A DNA stretch of 64,000 nt from Nereocystis luetkeana (taxonomy: Eukaryota > Sar > Phaeophyceae > Laminariales > Laminariaceae), in the NCBI GenBank assembly GCA_031213475.1, contig JARUPZ010000005.1:3635732-3699731 (forward strand), written 5' to 3'. Each line of letters begins with the position of its first letter. The stretch's first letter is position 1. Shown piece by piece: positions 10,001-22,623 of the stretch. Position numbers and translations under genes: made by a program. The notes beneath the pieces are model-generated. The model made no database searches, had not been told where the DNA came from, and saw only the letters and a program-made list of their open reading frames with translations.

Positions 10001-11126
10001 ATTGTTGTATCTTGTGCTTGAGTTGACCTTGAGTTTGAGACGGGGCTACAAAAAACAAGACGAAGATTCTGTCACTCACCGGGTAGCTAGCACAGGTTGC
10101 AGAGTGAAGAAAGGGGGGAAATTGTAAAACTCAGGCTTCTCGAAAGGTGTGTCCGCCATCGGCAATCGTCGCTGTTTAAGCCTGAGCAGTCATCCCCATT
10201 CTTGGACTCAATCGAGGCACGAGGCAATAGGTACGAAGAGTATTGCTGTAGTCTTGGAAGGCTGTTTCTTACCAGGCTGTTGGGGCCTGAAAAGTCCGTG
10301 ACGTAGGCCAATCACACACACACAATCGAAGCTGATTCTGCCGCCGAATGCAGCAGATTCTGCCGCCGAACCCTACAGCAGAAGCGCCTCACGGAGGTTA
10401 GAAAGCTCGATGGAGGAAGCATCTGGCGACCCCGGGGCCAACCCGGCCGGGGGCACTAATGAAGTTGATGAATTGTGTGACTCGACAATCGAGGAATAAG
10501 CTGCGGTGGAAGCTGCGGTAGCAGGCTGCAAGAGGAAAAAGAGACAGCGAACAAGGGGCAAGGGATCGACAGGAAACTACTGAAAGGGAAATATCGAGGT
10601 GCGAGAAGGTGCTGAAGGACACCAAAACTGGCAAGTAAGGACGCCACAAGTGAGTAGCAGAAGAGTGTGCATTGGTCTGTGGCGTTGTCGGGAACTTACG
10701 GCGTACTAGCGGGTTCATTGCATGTTACCAGTTACATTGTGCATTCAACTATAGCCGGAAATATAATACCCGTTTGATATTTCGATAAGAGATCAAACGG
10801 TGATTGTATTCCCGTCCATTGTGTGTTTTTTCAGTGTAGTACCTGGTGTACTCCAGAGCTGCAGCAGTGCCCACAGGCAGCAGCATGACCTGTTACGTCC
10901 ACGTATGTAGTCGTAGTCATATCGTGTAGTCGTACCTGGTATGTTACTACGGTAGGTCCACACAGCAGTAGACCTCATACAGCTGTAGACGTATAGACTC
11001 CTCGCTTCGCTCGGCGTCAATTGCGTCTCTCCAACCCAGTATTTTTTATGGTGTCCAACATGTAACGTCCAAGCTCCAGACTGAGCGTACGAAATCGCTC
11101 GCATCCTCTGTTCCCATTCGAACTCG
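10001..11126. other. Unassigned stretch
   Basis: Several short open frames exist on both strands, but none has a recognisable domain or a convincing splice context. The stretch has one TACCWGGTA palindrome (10933-10941; another begins at 9993 just before it), a CA dinucleotide run at 10313-10322 and CTCGCTTCGCTCGGCG at about 11000. It may hold promoter sequence for the gene beginning near 11.2 kb. Confidence 0.4.
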
Positions 11127-11224
11127 TTGCGGTTCTATTGTGAGCGAAGGAAGGCGATACAGACCTGCAGAACGGTATCCTTCCTGGCGAGCGGGCATAT
11201 CAACCACAACCGACAGCGGATGAA

Positions 11225-13800
11225 TTGCAAAGCCTCGGAGCCAGTGTGTTCTCTCACCATCTGGCTGCCCCTAGGAGGATACGGCCGCAACCTGCGCAAC
11301 GCCCTTCGAGGAAGGTTGACAAAAAGACTGACCGTTTGCGTGATGGGCACGGCAATGGTGGAGGAGGAGCTGGGGCCAGAGATTCTGAGGGGGGATACGA
11401 TTCATGCTGGGATCAGGAGGAGGAGGGGGAGGAGGAGGAAGAGGAGAGGGACGTGGATGGGGGAGGCGAGGCGAAGGTGGACAAGGAGACCGGGGAAGCG
11501 TTCTACTTCAACATGTCGCCGGCGGTGAAAGCATGGTGCCAGCAGGTGAAACGTATTCCCCGGTCACGCTCACGAACACCTATATACCTGGTACAGCATA
11601 TTTACTCCTGCTGCTGTTGTCTGCACGCGCTTTCAAGTCGATTGGAGCATGGTGAAGTTGTCTCCTCTCTACTACTCTGTGCAGGTTTCAGTTGCTTGCC
11701 GAAATGGAGGGCTGGCGAAGATGCAGTCACCTGTCGTCCGACCTATCGACCCGCTAAAGTCCTCGTCGAACACATGCCTGGAAGGGTATCTTTATCCGAC
11801 CGTCTACGCACACGCCCACCATTCGTACTTCGCCTCACAGGGTGTGCCACACCGACCCCCGTGCAAGAAGTACGGATGGAAGGCCGTGAAAGACGGGCAG
11901 GTAATAACTCGTAGGATAACCATTTGTTAGACGGCCCCTGTGTAAGGACAAGAAGACGCACTCGAAAGTGCGAACCCTGTACACGATAGCGATCTCAGGT
12001 CGATGAGTTAGCGGTTGACGCTTACGCTGGTGAATTGCTCTCCGATATCAGGTGATCAGCAAGGGGTGGACGCAAGGTCGGCGAGTTTCGGGCGTGGCCG
12101 AGGACTGGTGGATGATCGGCACTAGACTATCTGCAAGCTCTGCCATCTTGACCATGACAAGTTAAAGGTGGGCGAATCTGTGCCGGTGTGCTGCAAAGTG
12201 TCCCGTGGCATTGCTGCAGCTATGATATGATACCATGCACAACACCGTTTCTGTCCGTGCTAAATAATACCAGGTATCGGGTATCCTATAATTTTGCAAG
12301 TAATATTCTCCCGGCTTCTGGGTTATTGTGTACAGGTCCGTGTGCAGGAGTGGAAGGGCGAGGACGGCGAGAAGTAACGGCGAGTCGCCGAATTGAAGGA
12401 GCACTCCTACAAGTTTACGTCGTACGACCCGGGCGTCACGCAGATGTACAGTGAACGGTTTCCATGGATTGGAGCGAGGAATCTAGTGGTCGTATGCACT
12501 AACAAGACGGCCATGACCCTCGATCTGGCACTCTTGCTCAAGAGCTTGATTACTTCAGGCAAGTTTTCCCGAAGAATGCAATAATCATTGTACAGTACTC
12601 AGTATGAAGCGGCCGTGTTCAGAACTGACCGCGCACGCCGCGCACGTTATTTGTTCACCGTTTTACAGGATCGAGCCCCCACTCCATGATGAAACTTTTG
12701 AAAGAGACGAAGGGTGTGCAGCACACGCTCGCGCAGACGGTGTACCACGGTTTTCAACCATTCCTCAAGAGCGAAGACTCGACAATGTACCCATTATATT
12801 TGAAGTGGCCGTTTCTCGCGGATGTCGCTAAAGCATTACGTGTCCTGTCCACTACTGTCCGCACAGACTGACTGAGCGGGGGCGAAGAACGCTTCGCCGC
12901 GCTGCCATGAAGCGGCCACGAACGAGTTTGACTGGAGGTGGTGCGTCAAGGCGTTGAGGAACCAGGACCTGGTTCCAGGCTATGGCCGCTTCGACCTACA
13001 GCTGTGCGACCGACTCTATGACGTCGTCAGTGGGCTGGGTCTGGCCGAAATGGTAAGTCCTTTTCGGATTGTTGCTGCTTGACAATTCGCCGTGGAACAC
13101 CAGGTAGAGCGCAGCGTCATGCAAAACCAAGTACGATTGTTGCCATGCCTCAGCGCGTTTTGCGTGCTTTACCTATCAAATGAGACGCGGATCTTTCAGA
13201 AATGCGCATCCCTAGCTGCTGACTGGAAAGTCGAGTCTCCAATTTCAAGTATGTGCCCTGACCAGATAATACCTGGCAACCGGCTTACGGCCGTGCTGCC
13301 TATACTGTTTCGCATCCGATCTAGTCGAACTTCCTTCGCTGAAATTTATTATGGTCCAGGTTTCGCCTGGACACCGTCGGACTGTCGTGGACCGTGACCC
13401 TCTTGTACGGAATGGGCTGCACTTCGCCCTGGCTGCTGTAGTGAAGTCTCTCCGCAACGACTCCTCATTTGCTGACTTGGTAACGGCACCTCGAGCCCGC
13501 TCAGTGGTGATGAGGGAGGGGGGCGCACCCATGCTCTTGATGGCCCCGACAGGTGAATACTTCGCACGCATGCTTGGACTGTGTGAAAGAACAAGGTTGC
13601 GAGGTCTCAGCACGGCTAGTGACGTCGAGTGGTTGTTGCAGCGTACTGGCTGTCGCGGTCAGTTTCCTCACATCACTGCCCATGCTTTGCGACGCGGGCT
13701 GTTGTGTGAGGGGGGTGTGGCAAGGTCATGCCACAGCCGGAGGTTGAGTGGCGCTCGGGAGAGCCGGTGCTTTGCCGAGATTATTTTGGAGATCCGATAA
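11225..13800 (+). CDS. Seven-exon gene, DUF6729-like (tentative)
   Basis: Phase-consistent exons can be read at 11225-11545, 11685-11900, 12052-about 12160, about 12376-12558, 12669-about 12839, about 12913-13052 and 13360-13800, ending in TAA. Exon 1 is acidic (runs of E) and ends E-A-F-Y-F-N-M-S-P-A-V-K-A-W. Exon 2 has P-H-R-P-P-C-K-K-Y-G-W-K and exon 3 G-W-T-Q-G-R-R-V-S-G-V. Exon 4 has Y-K-F-T-S-Y-D-P-G-V-T and A-M-T-L-D-L-A-L-L-L-K, and exon 5 has H-S-M-M-K-L-L-K-E-T-K. This order resembles the uncharacterised DUF6729-type module of fungi and algae, a match I make from memory and hold loosely. Exon 4 to 5 uses a GCAAGT donor (GC-AG intron) in phase 1. The ends of exons 3 and 5 and the start are uncertain. 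The paired cysteines of a zinc ribbon are mostly missing, so it may be decaying. Confidence 0.5.
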
Positions 13801-13937
13801 AACCTTATTCGTACAGCGGTAGGCAGCAGTGCAAAAGTTAGCAGTTGTCAAGTATCGCCAAGTCGGGCCTCACATCGCGCAGCTGTGCACACCCACACAT
13901 TCGTCCACCCACTCACCCATCTATCTACCTACCCCCA

Positions 13938-14223
13938 TATTGGTTGTGATCGGAGATCGACATGGATCTATCGTAGGCTACTGAGGAGTTATATATGGAT
14001 GATGGCTTTTATAATGTGGTCAAGAGGGTCCGTCGGCTTTAGTGGTAGGAATCATGTTTCGCCGCTTTTGTGTGCTTGTACGATGTCGTGGAAGCATCTA
14101 TCTATCATTGTCTTTGGTACTAAGTAGTACCTGGTATACATCTGTGTGTTTTCGTGTGAGCTACGTGAGCTCCTCTTGATCGTCCTCGCCGGATACCAGT
14201 CCGAGCTTGAGGCCATTCTAACA
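13938..14223 (+). repeat. Left direct repeat, putative LTR
   Basis: A 286-bp sequence repeated at 18485-18780 in the same orientation with only scattered changes. Shared landmarks are TATTGGTTGTGATCGGAGAT at the start and CTCCTCTTGATCGTCCTCGC near the end. From TGTGATC to AACA the unit starts TG and ends CA, as LTRs do. Flanking target duplications were not found. Confidence 0.6.
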
Positions 14224-17100
14224 CGCTAGCGTGTGGCAGAAGAAGTTTCTGGCTTGGGCAGTGGCCGGTCAGCCCAGTGCGGGTTAGACGTTCTTGAAAT
14301 TTATGTGTGGTGATGGTGGTTATGGTGATTCGATACGAGAGACCAGCGAGGAGGTGGCTGCGGGTCATCTCGGGCCTCGAGAAGCGTTCTTGAGGGTGGA
14401 AAGATGGAAGACGGTGCAGCTGATGGGGATCATGGATAGGCTGTATTCCGAGAGACTTGGTCTGGTGCGCCACATCGTGCCCGGCGGAAAACCTTAGACC
14501 GCGTGGAACGGCAGGGCTGTCATGTTCACGAGGGCACGGACCCGTCTCAACGAAGTAGATTCCCTGATTTCGTCTACCAGCTGACTATAAAGCAGAGGTA
14601 AGAGGAGGTATACTGTTGATTGTACTCAAGAACACGATCCGTAAGATCCATCGTAGATTGAGGAGTTCCATGCTGAACAGGGATTCTGGTAGTAGGGTAT
14701 TGGGATGTCGGGGTAACGTGTACCCCACCAATACCACTCGTTAGATGTAGCTCCATATGAGGCGAGTCAGCTCGACAGCTCGGATATATAATATAAGATG
14801 AGTTCCGTGTTATTGTCTGGAGCAACCACGCGTTCCCGTGCCAGCTGCGTCTATACCTTCAGAGATCAATCAACATATACCCTCTACAGCAGTCACGGCA
14901 GCAGCATCCCAGCTCGGCCAGACGTGAGCCGACACTGGTAGACCCGCTTGCAGCTGGAGGCAAAGGCATCGCAGGCGAGCAGCAGCTACGTCAGCCGCTG
15001 CCGCCGCCGCCGACTGCACGGCCGAAACCGACCGAACATGATGGGATGGAAAGAGAGGTAATCGGTGATGAAGTGATTAATGAGGTGAAGGTGAAGGTGC
15101 AACGTGAAGTGACATATGAGGAGGTGAAGGTGCAAGCGGAGAGCGATGGCACCGGGAGCAGCTCCAGCAGCTCCGTCTGCAAGAGCAGGAGCAGGACCAA
15201 ATGAGTCCGCTACGCGCTTGCGACGATCGCGCCGAAGCGCAACAGTAGCAGCAGCAGCAGCAGGACCAAGTGGGTTCACTACGCGCTTGCGACGATCGCA
15301 CCGAAAATCAACAGCAACAGCGGCAGTGGAGTCAGGAGGGCTCGGTTAGCGCTGGAGGTGACAACCCTGGCAACCAACAGCCAGTGCAAGACGGGGTGGA
15401 CGGGGTGGAGGAGTGAAGGGGGTAGAGAGGGTAGAGGAGGTCGAGAGGCTGGAGGAGGTGGAGAGGGTGGGCGGGATGAAGGAGAGTGGGGGGCTGGTAG
15501 TGGGAGTGGAGCAGCAAGGTGGTGGTGGGGCGAACATGGACACGGACGCTGGAGGATGCTGGAGCTGGGGTGGAGAAGGCTTCCCTCCTTTTGCACCAGA
15601 TTAAAACAGGTTTTGTTGGCCTACCCCCGATTTTCGTGATGCGAATCGCTGTTTACTGCTCTGTGGTAGGTCACGATGGCTTGCTTTATGTGTTTTCTTG
15701 CATGTACGTGATGCACGAGTAGGTCTGGTGATTTTTCATTTTTCCGTTTAGCATTATATACGCATCACACCGTAGCGCAGGATAGTTCGAGTAATGACTG
15801 AGGATTCGGGTAAGGATGCAGTATCGAAGCCAAGTGCGCAAAGTTGGCGCCGAGTTGAGTTGCGTTGATGTTGTACTTACTGGACACGGACCGCCGATAT
15901 GCCCTGATGTTGGGTGTTGTTCTATTGCGTTGCTTGCCCAGCGCAGCACCATCATGTCCATTGCGTTGCTTGCCCAGCGGAGCACCATCATGTCTATCTG
16001 GTACAACCATCTGTATTTTGTGCAACTATTGAAGAAGAACGAAGAGTGAAACTTTATGTGAAGTTTTCGTTATTCATCATAGTGCTGTGTGCCTGCGACC
16101 GAAGTACCCATCGAAAGCTGATACGCGGTACCTCGTACCAGGTACCCTGAAGGGTAGCTTGATTATTGAGAATATACGTACCGGGATACATGCCATTCAT
16201 TCTATATGGCGTGAAAACGTGTATCTCTCGGCTCCCCCCTGCCCCTCCCTCTCCCCATCTATTGAATGGTAGTGACTGATTTGGGCCAATATGGGCATGG
16301 GATGCAGATTATAGCTTTGTCCGAGCAGGACGCTTACAGATAGTTGGATAAGGGGTGGGGTGTACTAAAATACTCCGTGTCTGATGGTATAAGAGAGGTG
16401 CGTTAGACAGACCAGAAATTATGATACGGCTGAACCAGGTGTGAATTGTGGAACCTTGCCCTGTACGCCGTACGGAGGGTCTTTTGATTATTGCAATGGT
16501 ATACCACACACATGACATGTTGCTACACTACCACCAGCATACACTGGTTGGATGTCGGATACGTATTACACGGTCATCGGGTGTGTCGAATACGTACGAG
16601 TAGGTACCTGACGTTCGCGATTATCGCTGTCCCGATCGCCATATCGTTTCGAGGCGGCAGTTGTATTAATAGTATGCTGTCGTTTTCGTGCTTGACTGCT
16701 TGATGATCAGCGGTATTTGAAACGAACTGTTTAAAGTGCTGCTGTAATCTGATCGACAAAATCATGGAGGAATTTCTGATACACTGTTGCTGAGTGCGGA
16801 AAGGGTATTCTCCTTCTACTACTGTAGGTCGTAATACATTGCAGGGTACCAGGCAAATAAACAGCACCACTACCGCCGTACAGCTGTCCTGGTGGAGTGA
16901 AACGTGGGCACGTATGGTGTGTGCGTGCGAACAGAGAGTAGATGGAGCGAGGATTATTGGTATTATAGGTACCTGGTATCGAAGAAGAAAATATATCGGG
17001 AGATTGACAATTGGTTGCTGTGTGAGAGTATGCTTGTCCCTCCCTGCTTCGCTCCCTCCCCTCATAGCGGAGTAGGAATGAGATGGCTTTGATTATCATG
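14224..17100. other. Interior of the putative LTR element, mostly undecipherable
   Basis: No integrase or reverse transcriptase motif could be read. At 15060-15360 there are serine/alanine-coding AGC/GCA runs and a duplicated block with ACTACGCGCTTGCGACGATC. At 15930-15995 a 36-bp unit with CATTGCGTTGCTTGCCCAGC is repeated. TACCWGGTA palindromes fall at 14126 (inside the LTR), 16136 and 16970. If this is element interior it is heavily decayed or replaced. Confidence 0.4.
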
Positions 17101-17129
17101 TAGCATTAATTCTATGAATGTTATTGTAC

Positions 17130-17572
17130 TTCAAACTGGGGGGATATTGTAGTCCTCTGGAATTATTTCTGTATTACTTTTCAGAGAGGGAGTGGTTATG
17201 AGCTGGTAGCGTTTGCTGACGCGAGCGATGCCAGGCAAGCCACGGACAGGAAGCCCGTCTCAGGTGGAGTTATCACATGCGCAGGTGCCTGCGTGTGCTG
17301 GTGCTCGAGGATGCAGAGATGTCTCACTCTTTCCACCACCGAGATAGAAGGGGGGATATTGTACTATTGTAGCGATTTCGGTATTAGCTTTTAGAGATGC
17401 AGTGGTTTTGAGCTGGTAGCGGTTGCTGACGCGAGCTATGCCAGGCAAGGCACGGACAGGAAGTCTGTCTCAGGTGGAGTGAACACATTCGCAAGTGACT
17501 GCGTGTGCTGGTACTCGAGGATGCAGATATGTGTCACGCTTTCGACCACCGAGATAAAAGGGGGGATATTGT
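17130..17572 (+). pseudogene. Copia-type RNase H remnant, tandemly duplicated
   Basis: At 17218-17345 the translation reads A-D-A-S-D-A-R-Q-A-T-D-R-K-P-V-S-G-G-V, ending T-L-S-T-T-E-I-E. This is the Copia RNase H signature (D-R-K-S-T-S-G near the catalytic aspartate, then L-S-S-T-E-A-E). A second copy follows at 17415-17560, altered to S-Y-A-R-Q-G-T-D-R-K-S-V-S-G-G-V. The two copies belong to direct repeats of about 210 bp. Each is followed by a purine run and GGGGGGATATTGTA, a polypurine-tract-like sequence. Upstream pol domains are not readable. Confidence 0.7.
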
Positions 17573-17577
17573 ACTAG

Positions 17578-18375
17578 TAGTAATTTCTCTGGTGAATTTT
17601 GGGATATGGTTTTATGGAGGACTGGACTTTTCTGGTGAATTTTATGATATGGTCTTTTGGAGGACTGGACTTTTCTGATGAATTTCGTGATATATCTTTC
17701 TGGAGGACAGGATCTTTCTGGTGAATTTTGTGATTAGAAGTTTTTCTGGAGGACAGGATTTTTCTAGTGAATTTTGAGAAATAAGTTTCCTGGAGGACTG
17801 GATTTATCTGGTGAATTTTGTGATAAAAGTTTCCTGGAGGACTGGATTTCTCTGGTGGATGTGTGACTTGGTTTTCTGGAGGACTGGACTTTCTGGTGAA
17901 TTTTGTGATATAAGTCTTCTGGACACCTGGGCGTTTATGGTGAATTTTTTGATGCAAGGTTTTCGGAGAATTGGATTTTCCTGGTGGAATTTGTGATAAT
18001 TTTCTGGTGAATTTTGTGGTAAAAGGTTTCCGGAGAACTGGATTTTCCTGGTGGAATTTGTGATAATTTTCTGGTGAATTTTGTGATATAGTTTCCTGAA
18101 GGAAAACTGGATTTTCTGGTGAATTTTGTGATATACTTTCCTGAAGGATGACTGGATTTTCTAGTTGATTTTGTGGTAACAGTTTTCTGAAGGAGGACTG
18201 TGGATTTTCTGGTGGATTTTCTGGTATAGTTTTCCGAAGGAGGACTGGATTTTCTTCTGGATATTGTGATTTTGTCATGAGAGATGAGAGATTTCTGCAG
18301 GAGGACCATTTTTGCTGTGGTACGTACATTTCTTCTGGGGGATTTTCTGGTGAACTTCTGGTGGATGATTATGAT
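17578..18375. repeat. Minisatellite, about 44-bp units
   Basis: About 17 imperfect units follow the pattern TTTCTGGTGAATTTTGTGAT then A-rich TTTCCTG-AGGAGGACTGGAT. The minus strand stays open for 251 codons as E-N-P-V-L-Q-E-T-I-S-Q-N-S-P repeats. That is best explained by the array itself. Unit length drifts, with shorter units near 17990-18070. Confidence 0.85.
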
Positions 18376-18484
18376 TTGACATGTCTCCAACAGGGGAGGG
18401 ATTCTGTTGAAGTTCGGATTTTTTTTTAGTTACTCCGTTGAGAGATATGTGACACTTTGCCACGACGATTCCGATCAGGAGGAC

Positions 18485-18780
18485 TATTGGTTGTGATCGG
18501 AGATCGACATGGATTTATCGTACACTACTGAGGAGTTATATCAGGTATATGGATGATGGCTTTTATAGTGTGGCCAAGAGGGTTCGTCGGCATTTGTGGT
18601 AGGGAGTATGTTTCGCCACTTTCGTGTGCTTGTACGCTGTCGTGAAAGCATCTACCATTGCCTTTTGTACCTAACCCTAAGTACTGAATAATATACATCT
18701 GTGTGTTTTCTTGTGAGCTACGTGAGCTCCTCTTGATCGTCCTCGCCGGATACCTGTCCGAGCTCGAGGCCATTCCAACA
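18485..18780 (+). repeat. Right direct repeat, putative LTR
   Basis: 296-bp partner of 13938-14223. It is preceded by the purine-rich GATCAGGAGGAC, a plausible polypurine tract, and ends CATTCCAACA. With the RNase H remnant upstream in the same orientation, this fits a decayed Copia element of about 4.8 kb. Confidence 0.6.
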
Positions 18781-21250
18781 TACCATGTTTAACATTACCG
18801 CGGTATGTGTAGAAGTGAATACTTTCGGTATGTTGGTGTATGTACTGGGATTTCCAAAATTTGATCCCCCGCCATCCCGGGGGCCAAGCAACCTGTCTCC
18901 GAAAGGGCACCTTTCCAAGAGGGGCGACACGTGGCGCTTGCTCTACTTGTGCGTCATGCTACCCCGTCCTAATTGTGCGTCATCGTATTCAGCGGTTGTC
19001 ATATTCTCACAGGCGTGTAGCAGTAGTATTACTCACCCATTTCACCGACCAACCCATGCACCCAGCAACCATTCCGAAATATGGATGGCAAATGGCGCCA
19101 TCATCTTCCCCGTTATAACCAAAGGCTTTCCAAGGTCACTAGTTGGTGCTATTCGCTGTAACGAGACCGACGCGACGCTAACGACACATATCATCCCCTT
19201 CACGGAATGTTCTATTTCGTTCGGGCTATAGGATAGGACAAGGCGAATTCCACGGTGGCAACTACCCGGACGACCTTGGCATTGCCAGCGTACTCCAGAA
19301 ATCGACTGGGCGCCTTCGCACAGGAAATCTGTGAAGGACGCGCTGGACTATGTGCCGGTTCGGTAATACTAAAAATGCGACGACCATTTCCCTAGCCTGA
19401 CAGTCTTTACCAAAGGGCGGAACACCGTGACTTGTCCCATGTCCGCGTCAGCCGATTTATCATCGGCGATTTTTGTTCCGACCTGTGCAACAGTGCGCCG
19501 CGACATCATCGCGGGGATTCGCCTTGGTTTTGGTGTTGCAGTGGGAAAATGAGTATCCGCAGTGGGTACGTACGCACAGCAGTAGTTTTTGTCACAGTGT
19601 ACAAGCAACGCAAATGTTTCTCATTCGATTTTCAAACAGAAACCTTTGTGGTGGACGCGCGGGACTCGTTGCTACATGTCGGTTTCGCTCCTATTAAAAA
19701 CGCGACGACCTCCATGGCGTGACAGCCCTGCCCAAAGAGCGGCACACACCTTGCCTTTTTTATGTCGGCGCCGGCCGCTTCCACGCCGTCTGTGTATGTC
19801 TATATATGTTTTGCGTAGATCCTTACATACTAATCGAGCCTGGAGATAAGCAACAAAACCGATACTTGTTCGATTGCGATACTATCAAATCGGCGTGCCG
19901 AGGGGAAGGGGTATATGTGATAGATAGATATACATACCAGGTACAGGTACAAATATTCGTGGTTCGTATTCTGTACAACCCCCTTTTTGGATATGCGCTC
20001 GATGTTCTGCTAAGTTTTGATTGGTCGATGAGGAAATCATTCAAACTGAGAACGTCCAAAACCATTGTTTTTGCAGGAACAAATATACCCCCCAGGCCTA
20101 ACAGTTGTCGTTGTCGCTATGTTTTCGTGCAGATCAAGCACAGAAAGCATGCCTCCTATACTTAATCAGACGGGAAGAGGTTGCCAGAGCGTTAGGCGAT
20201 GGCGGCACCTGTGTACTGAGGGTTCTATAGTTTCGCGCAGGATCATGCACGTCGAGACCTCCTGATACTCCAGCCGGGCATATTCTTGTAGACCCATGGT
20301 TGGAGATATTGTTCCCTTCACGTGTGATCCCGATCAAGATGCACCCTGGCTGAGCTTCCACCGCACCTCGCAGCCACTAAACTCTCCATTAGCTTCCGAA
20401 CTGTGGCACGGCGACAGCAGGATCGAGTCGACTTGCTACTTCAATCGGAGGATGGGTGGATGGGCGAGAGAGCGAAACACTCCTCGACCTCCCGATGACA
20501 GACTGTCCTAGGGGGTACCCTTAAGCCGTCACATCCGGCAGCACGGCCGCACCCCCCGAATGTCTTACTGGTCAACGGCAACGGCTACCTGTAATATCGA
20601 TGCACATCTGTCTTCGTGGTTTGGGGTGCCTTCCCGATCGCTATCGAACCTTCTGCCGCCGCCACCACCTCGGCCGTCATCCCTCTTTTTTTAGACGTTA
20701 GTCTATATATACATAGTAATGATTGATTCGTTGCCAAACGCGCTCCCGTACCAGGAAGAGGGGAGAGAAGAAGGCGCCGAATCTGCCGCCGGTGGTACGA
20801 GTAGCATTCCTTAGTAGTGACAGCGATATGTTGACAACCACCTGATATGTTTTTAGAACCTACGTTGAAAGCCTCAGGCTTTGACAAATAACAGAAGGAA
20901 AGAGAGAGGCAGATATCATGCCATCACGCCCATCACTAGATAAGCTGAGATGCAATCGGTCCACACTCTCAACACTGAGGCTAGCTAGTAAAAACCCTAT
21001 TATTTGGAAGAAAATATACTGAAGGGCTCATGGTGCATGCACCACCGTAATAAAAATTGTTCAAGAAGTCACCTATCCTACCTCCGCGCGTACTCTGCGC
21101 TGTCGTTCTTATTCGATGACCCTTCCACGCTGAAAAGCTTCACCAATAGATCGCATCTCCTTCGCAAGAGGCTCTTCGTGATAAGGTGACGGAATAAATC
21201 GCTCTTTTGCCTGTCATTTTCAACGCGGCAGAAGACAGAGGCATTGACGC
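18781..21250. other. Unassigned stretch
   Basis: Open frames up to 148 codons (18785-19231 plus, 19719-20165 plus) show no recognisable domain. Segments at 19367-19460 and 19690-19790 are diverged direct repeats, sharing AAAA-TGCGACGACC and a following ACAG-C-T-CCAAAG-GCGG. One TACCAGGTA lies at 19935. A TTAGGG-like CTAACCCTAAG lies just before, at 18669, inside the LTR. Confidence 0.4.
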
Positions 21251-21261
21251 TAGGAATTATT

Positions 21262-21356
21262 CCCTAGTCCCCGGTGGCTTGGTAGGTGGTCCGCGTGCCC
21301 ATCAATATCAATTTCGTGGGTTCAAGTCTCACCGAGTGCATGCTTGTAGGGGTTTT
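21262..21356 (+). ncRNA. tRNA-like Pol III unit or SINE head
   Basis: An A-box-like TGGCTTGGTAGG is followed about 30 bp later by a B box, GGGTTCAAGTCT. The B box sits in a perfect 5-bp T-arm (GTGGG/CTCAC), and a T6 terminator follows at about 21353. The acceptor ends do not pair, so this is not an intact tRNA. It resembles the minus-strand unit at 31890-31985. Confidence 0.4.
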
Positions 21357-21359
21357 TTC

Positions 21360-22620
21360 TTGCATAAAAAAATGATTAGCGGAAAGCGCGAAAGCATGAG
21401 TTACCTACTTTCGTTGAAAATCGACGAGCAGTAGGAATGCTGAACCCTATTCGCGACAAAAAATAAAGGCACGTACCGGGGGGGAGAAGGGTAGACACCT
21501 GTGACCACGGCTTGTCCAGAAGCTCGTTGAGGGTAACACCTCCCACGAGTTATTAGGCTGGAAAGTAAAAGTGATGGTTAAAAAAACAAAATGACTTGGT
21601 TGACGTGTGTGAACTCATGCAAATCAAACTATAGACTTGAAATTGATATAGATTTACCGCGCGAGTGGTATCGCGGTATGTAACCCTCAGTCGTCAGGAG
21701 GTCAACATTTCGTTCGAGTTTCTGAGGAAGTGTTTCTCATGTGAGGGCCAATTGCAGAGGCGGGTGTGCGGCAAATAAATACGGCGAAGAGCGCGAGTAG
21801 GCGCAATCGGGAAAAAAAAACATAGCCAAGGGAATGCTGAACCCAGCGCGCGATAAATAAGCACATCGTGTGTAGGCGAAATCCCGTCTTACAGCAGTAG
21901 CAGCTAGAATAAAAGGCGCGAGTAGTCGATCGACGCGACGAAACTCTAAACACGGAGACGCAGAAATCGTCATGTTTTACTGTATGTCAGATGAGGTATC
22001 CTTTGTTTGTACATGATTTTTAGGACACTGGCCGTGTTGGACGCATCAAAAGCTTGAGTATTGAAGGTACGAGGAAGTCATATAGCTTGCAGGAAGTCGT
22101 GAGAAGATATACCTTCAGAAATGTAAACGATTCCGCTGCTGAACAGCTCGATAAAGACATGCGCCAAGATGGGAGAAAACCATTGTCAGATTAAACAAGT
22201 ACCGTATCTGTGATGCATCCCGTTGTTGAACGGCCCCACAAAGACATGCGGGAAGATAGGATAAATTATTGTCAGATAAATCAAGTACCGTATATGATAT
22301 GCATCGGGAGTAGCGTAGCCACGACAACAGTGAAGGGCGCATATTATGGTGAATACCTGGTAGCCAGCAAGTTCTGCTTAAGGGGCCTGCTGAATCAATT
22401 GACCTGTATGTGCTCTCATTCCTAAACGGGATATTTCTCCCCGCGCTGACAACGTTCACTTCTGCAGGTATGCATGTTCCTGTGTGGAGCTAGGCTGCTG
22501 CAGACCATTTGTGGTGTGGCGAAGATTTGTCGGCGACGACTGCGTACTTGGGTGGGGGAGAGCGCATTTGAGATGCTATCATATTTACAGTAGTAGAGCT
22601 GGACCGGTCGAAATTGTAAT
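21360..22620. other. Unassigned stretch
   Basis: No recognised gene. At 22130-22300 a segment of about 80 bp is repeated (GAACRGCTC/CCC..AAGACATGCG then AAG-TAGGATAAA...TTGTCAGAT). One TACCTGGTA at 22354. Confidence 0.4.
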
Positions 22621-22623
22621 ATG

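Noticed and set aside
17574..18329. 251-codon minus-strand ORF with proline-rich repeats
   Set aside because: It coincides exactly with the 44-bp minisatellite and has no start context or homologue I recognise.
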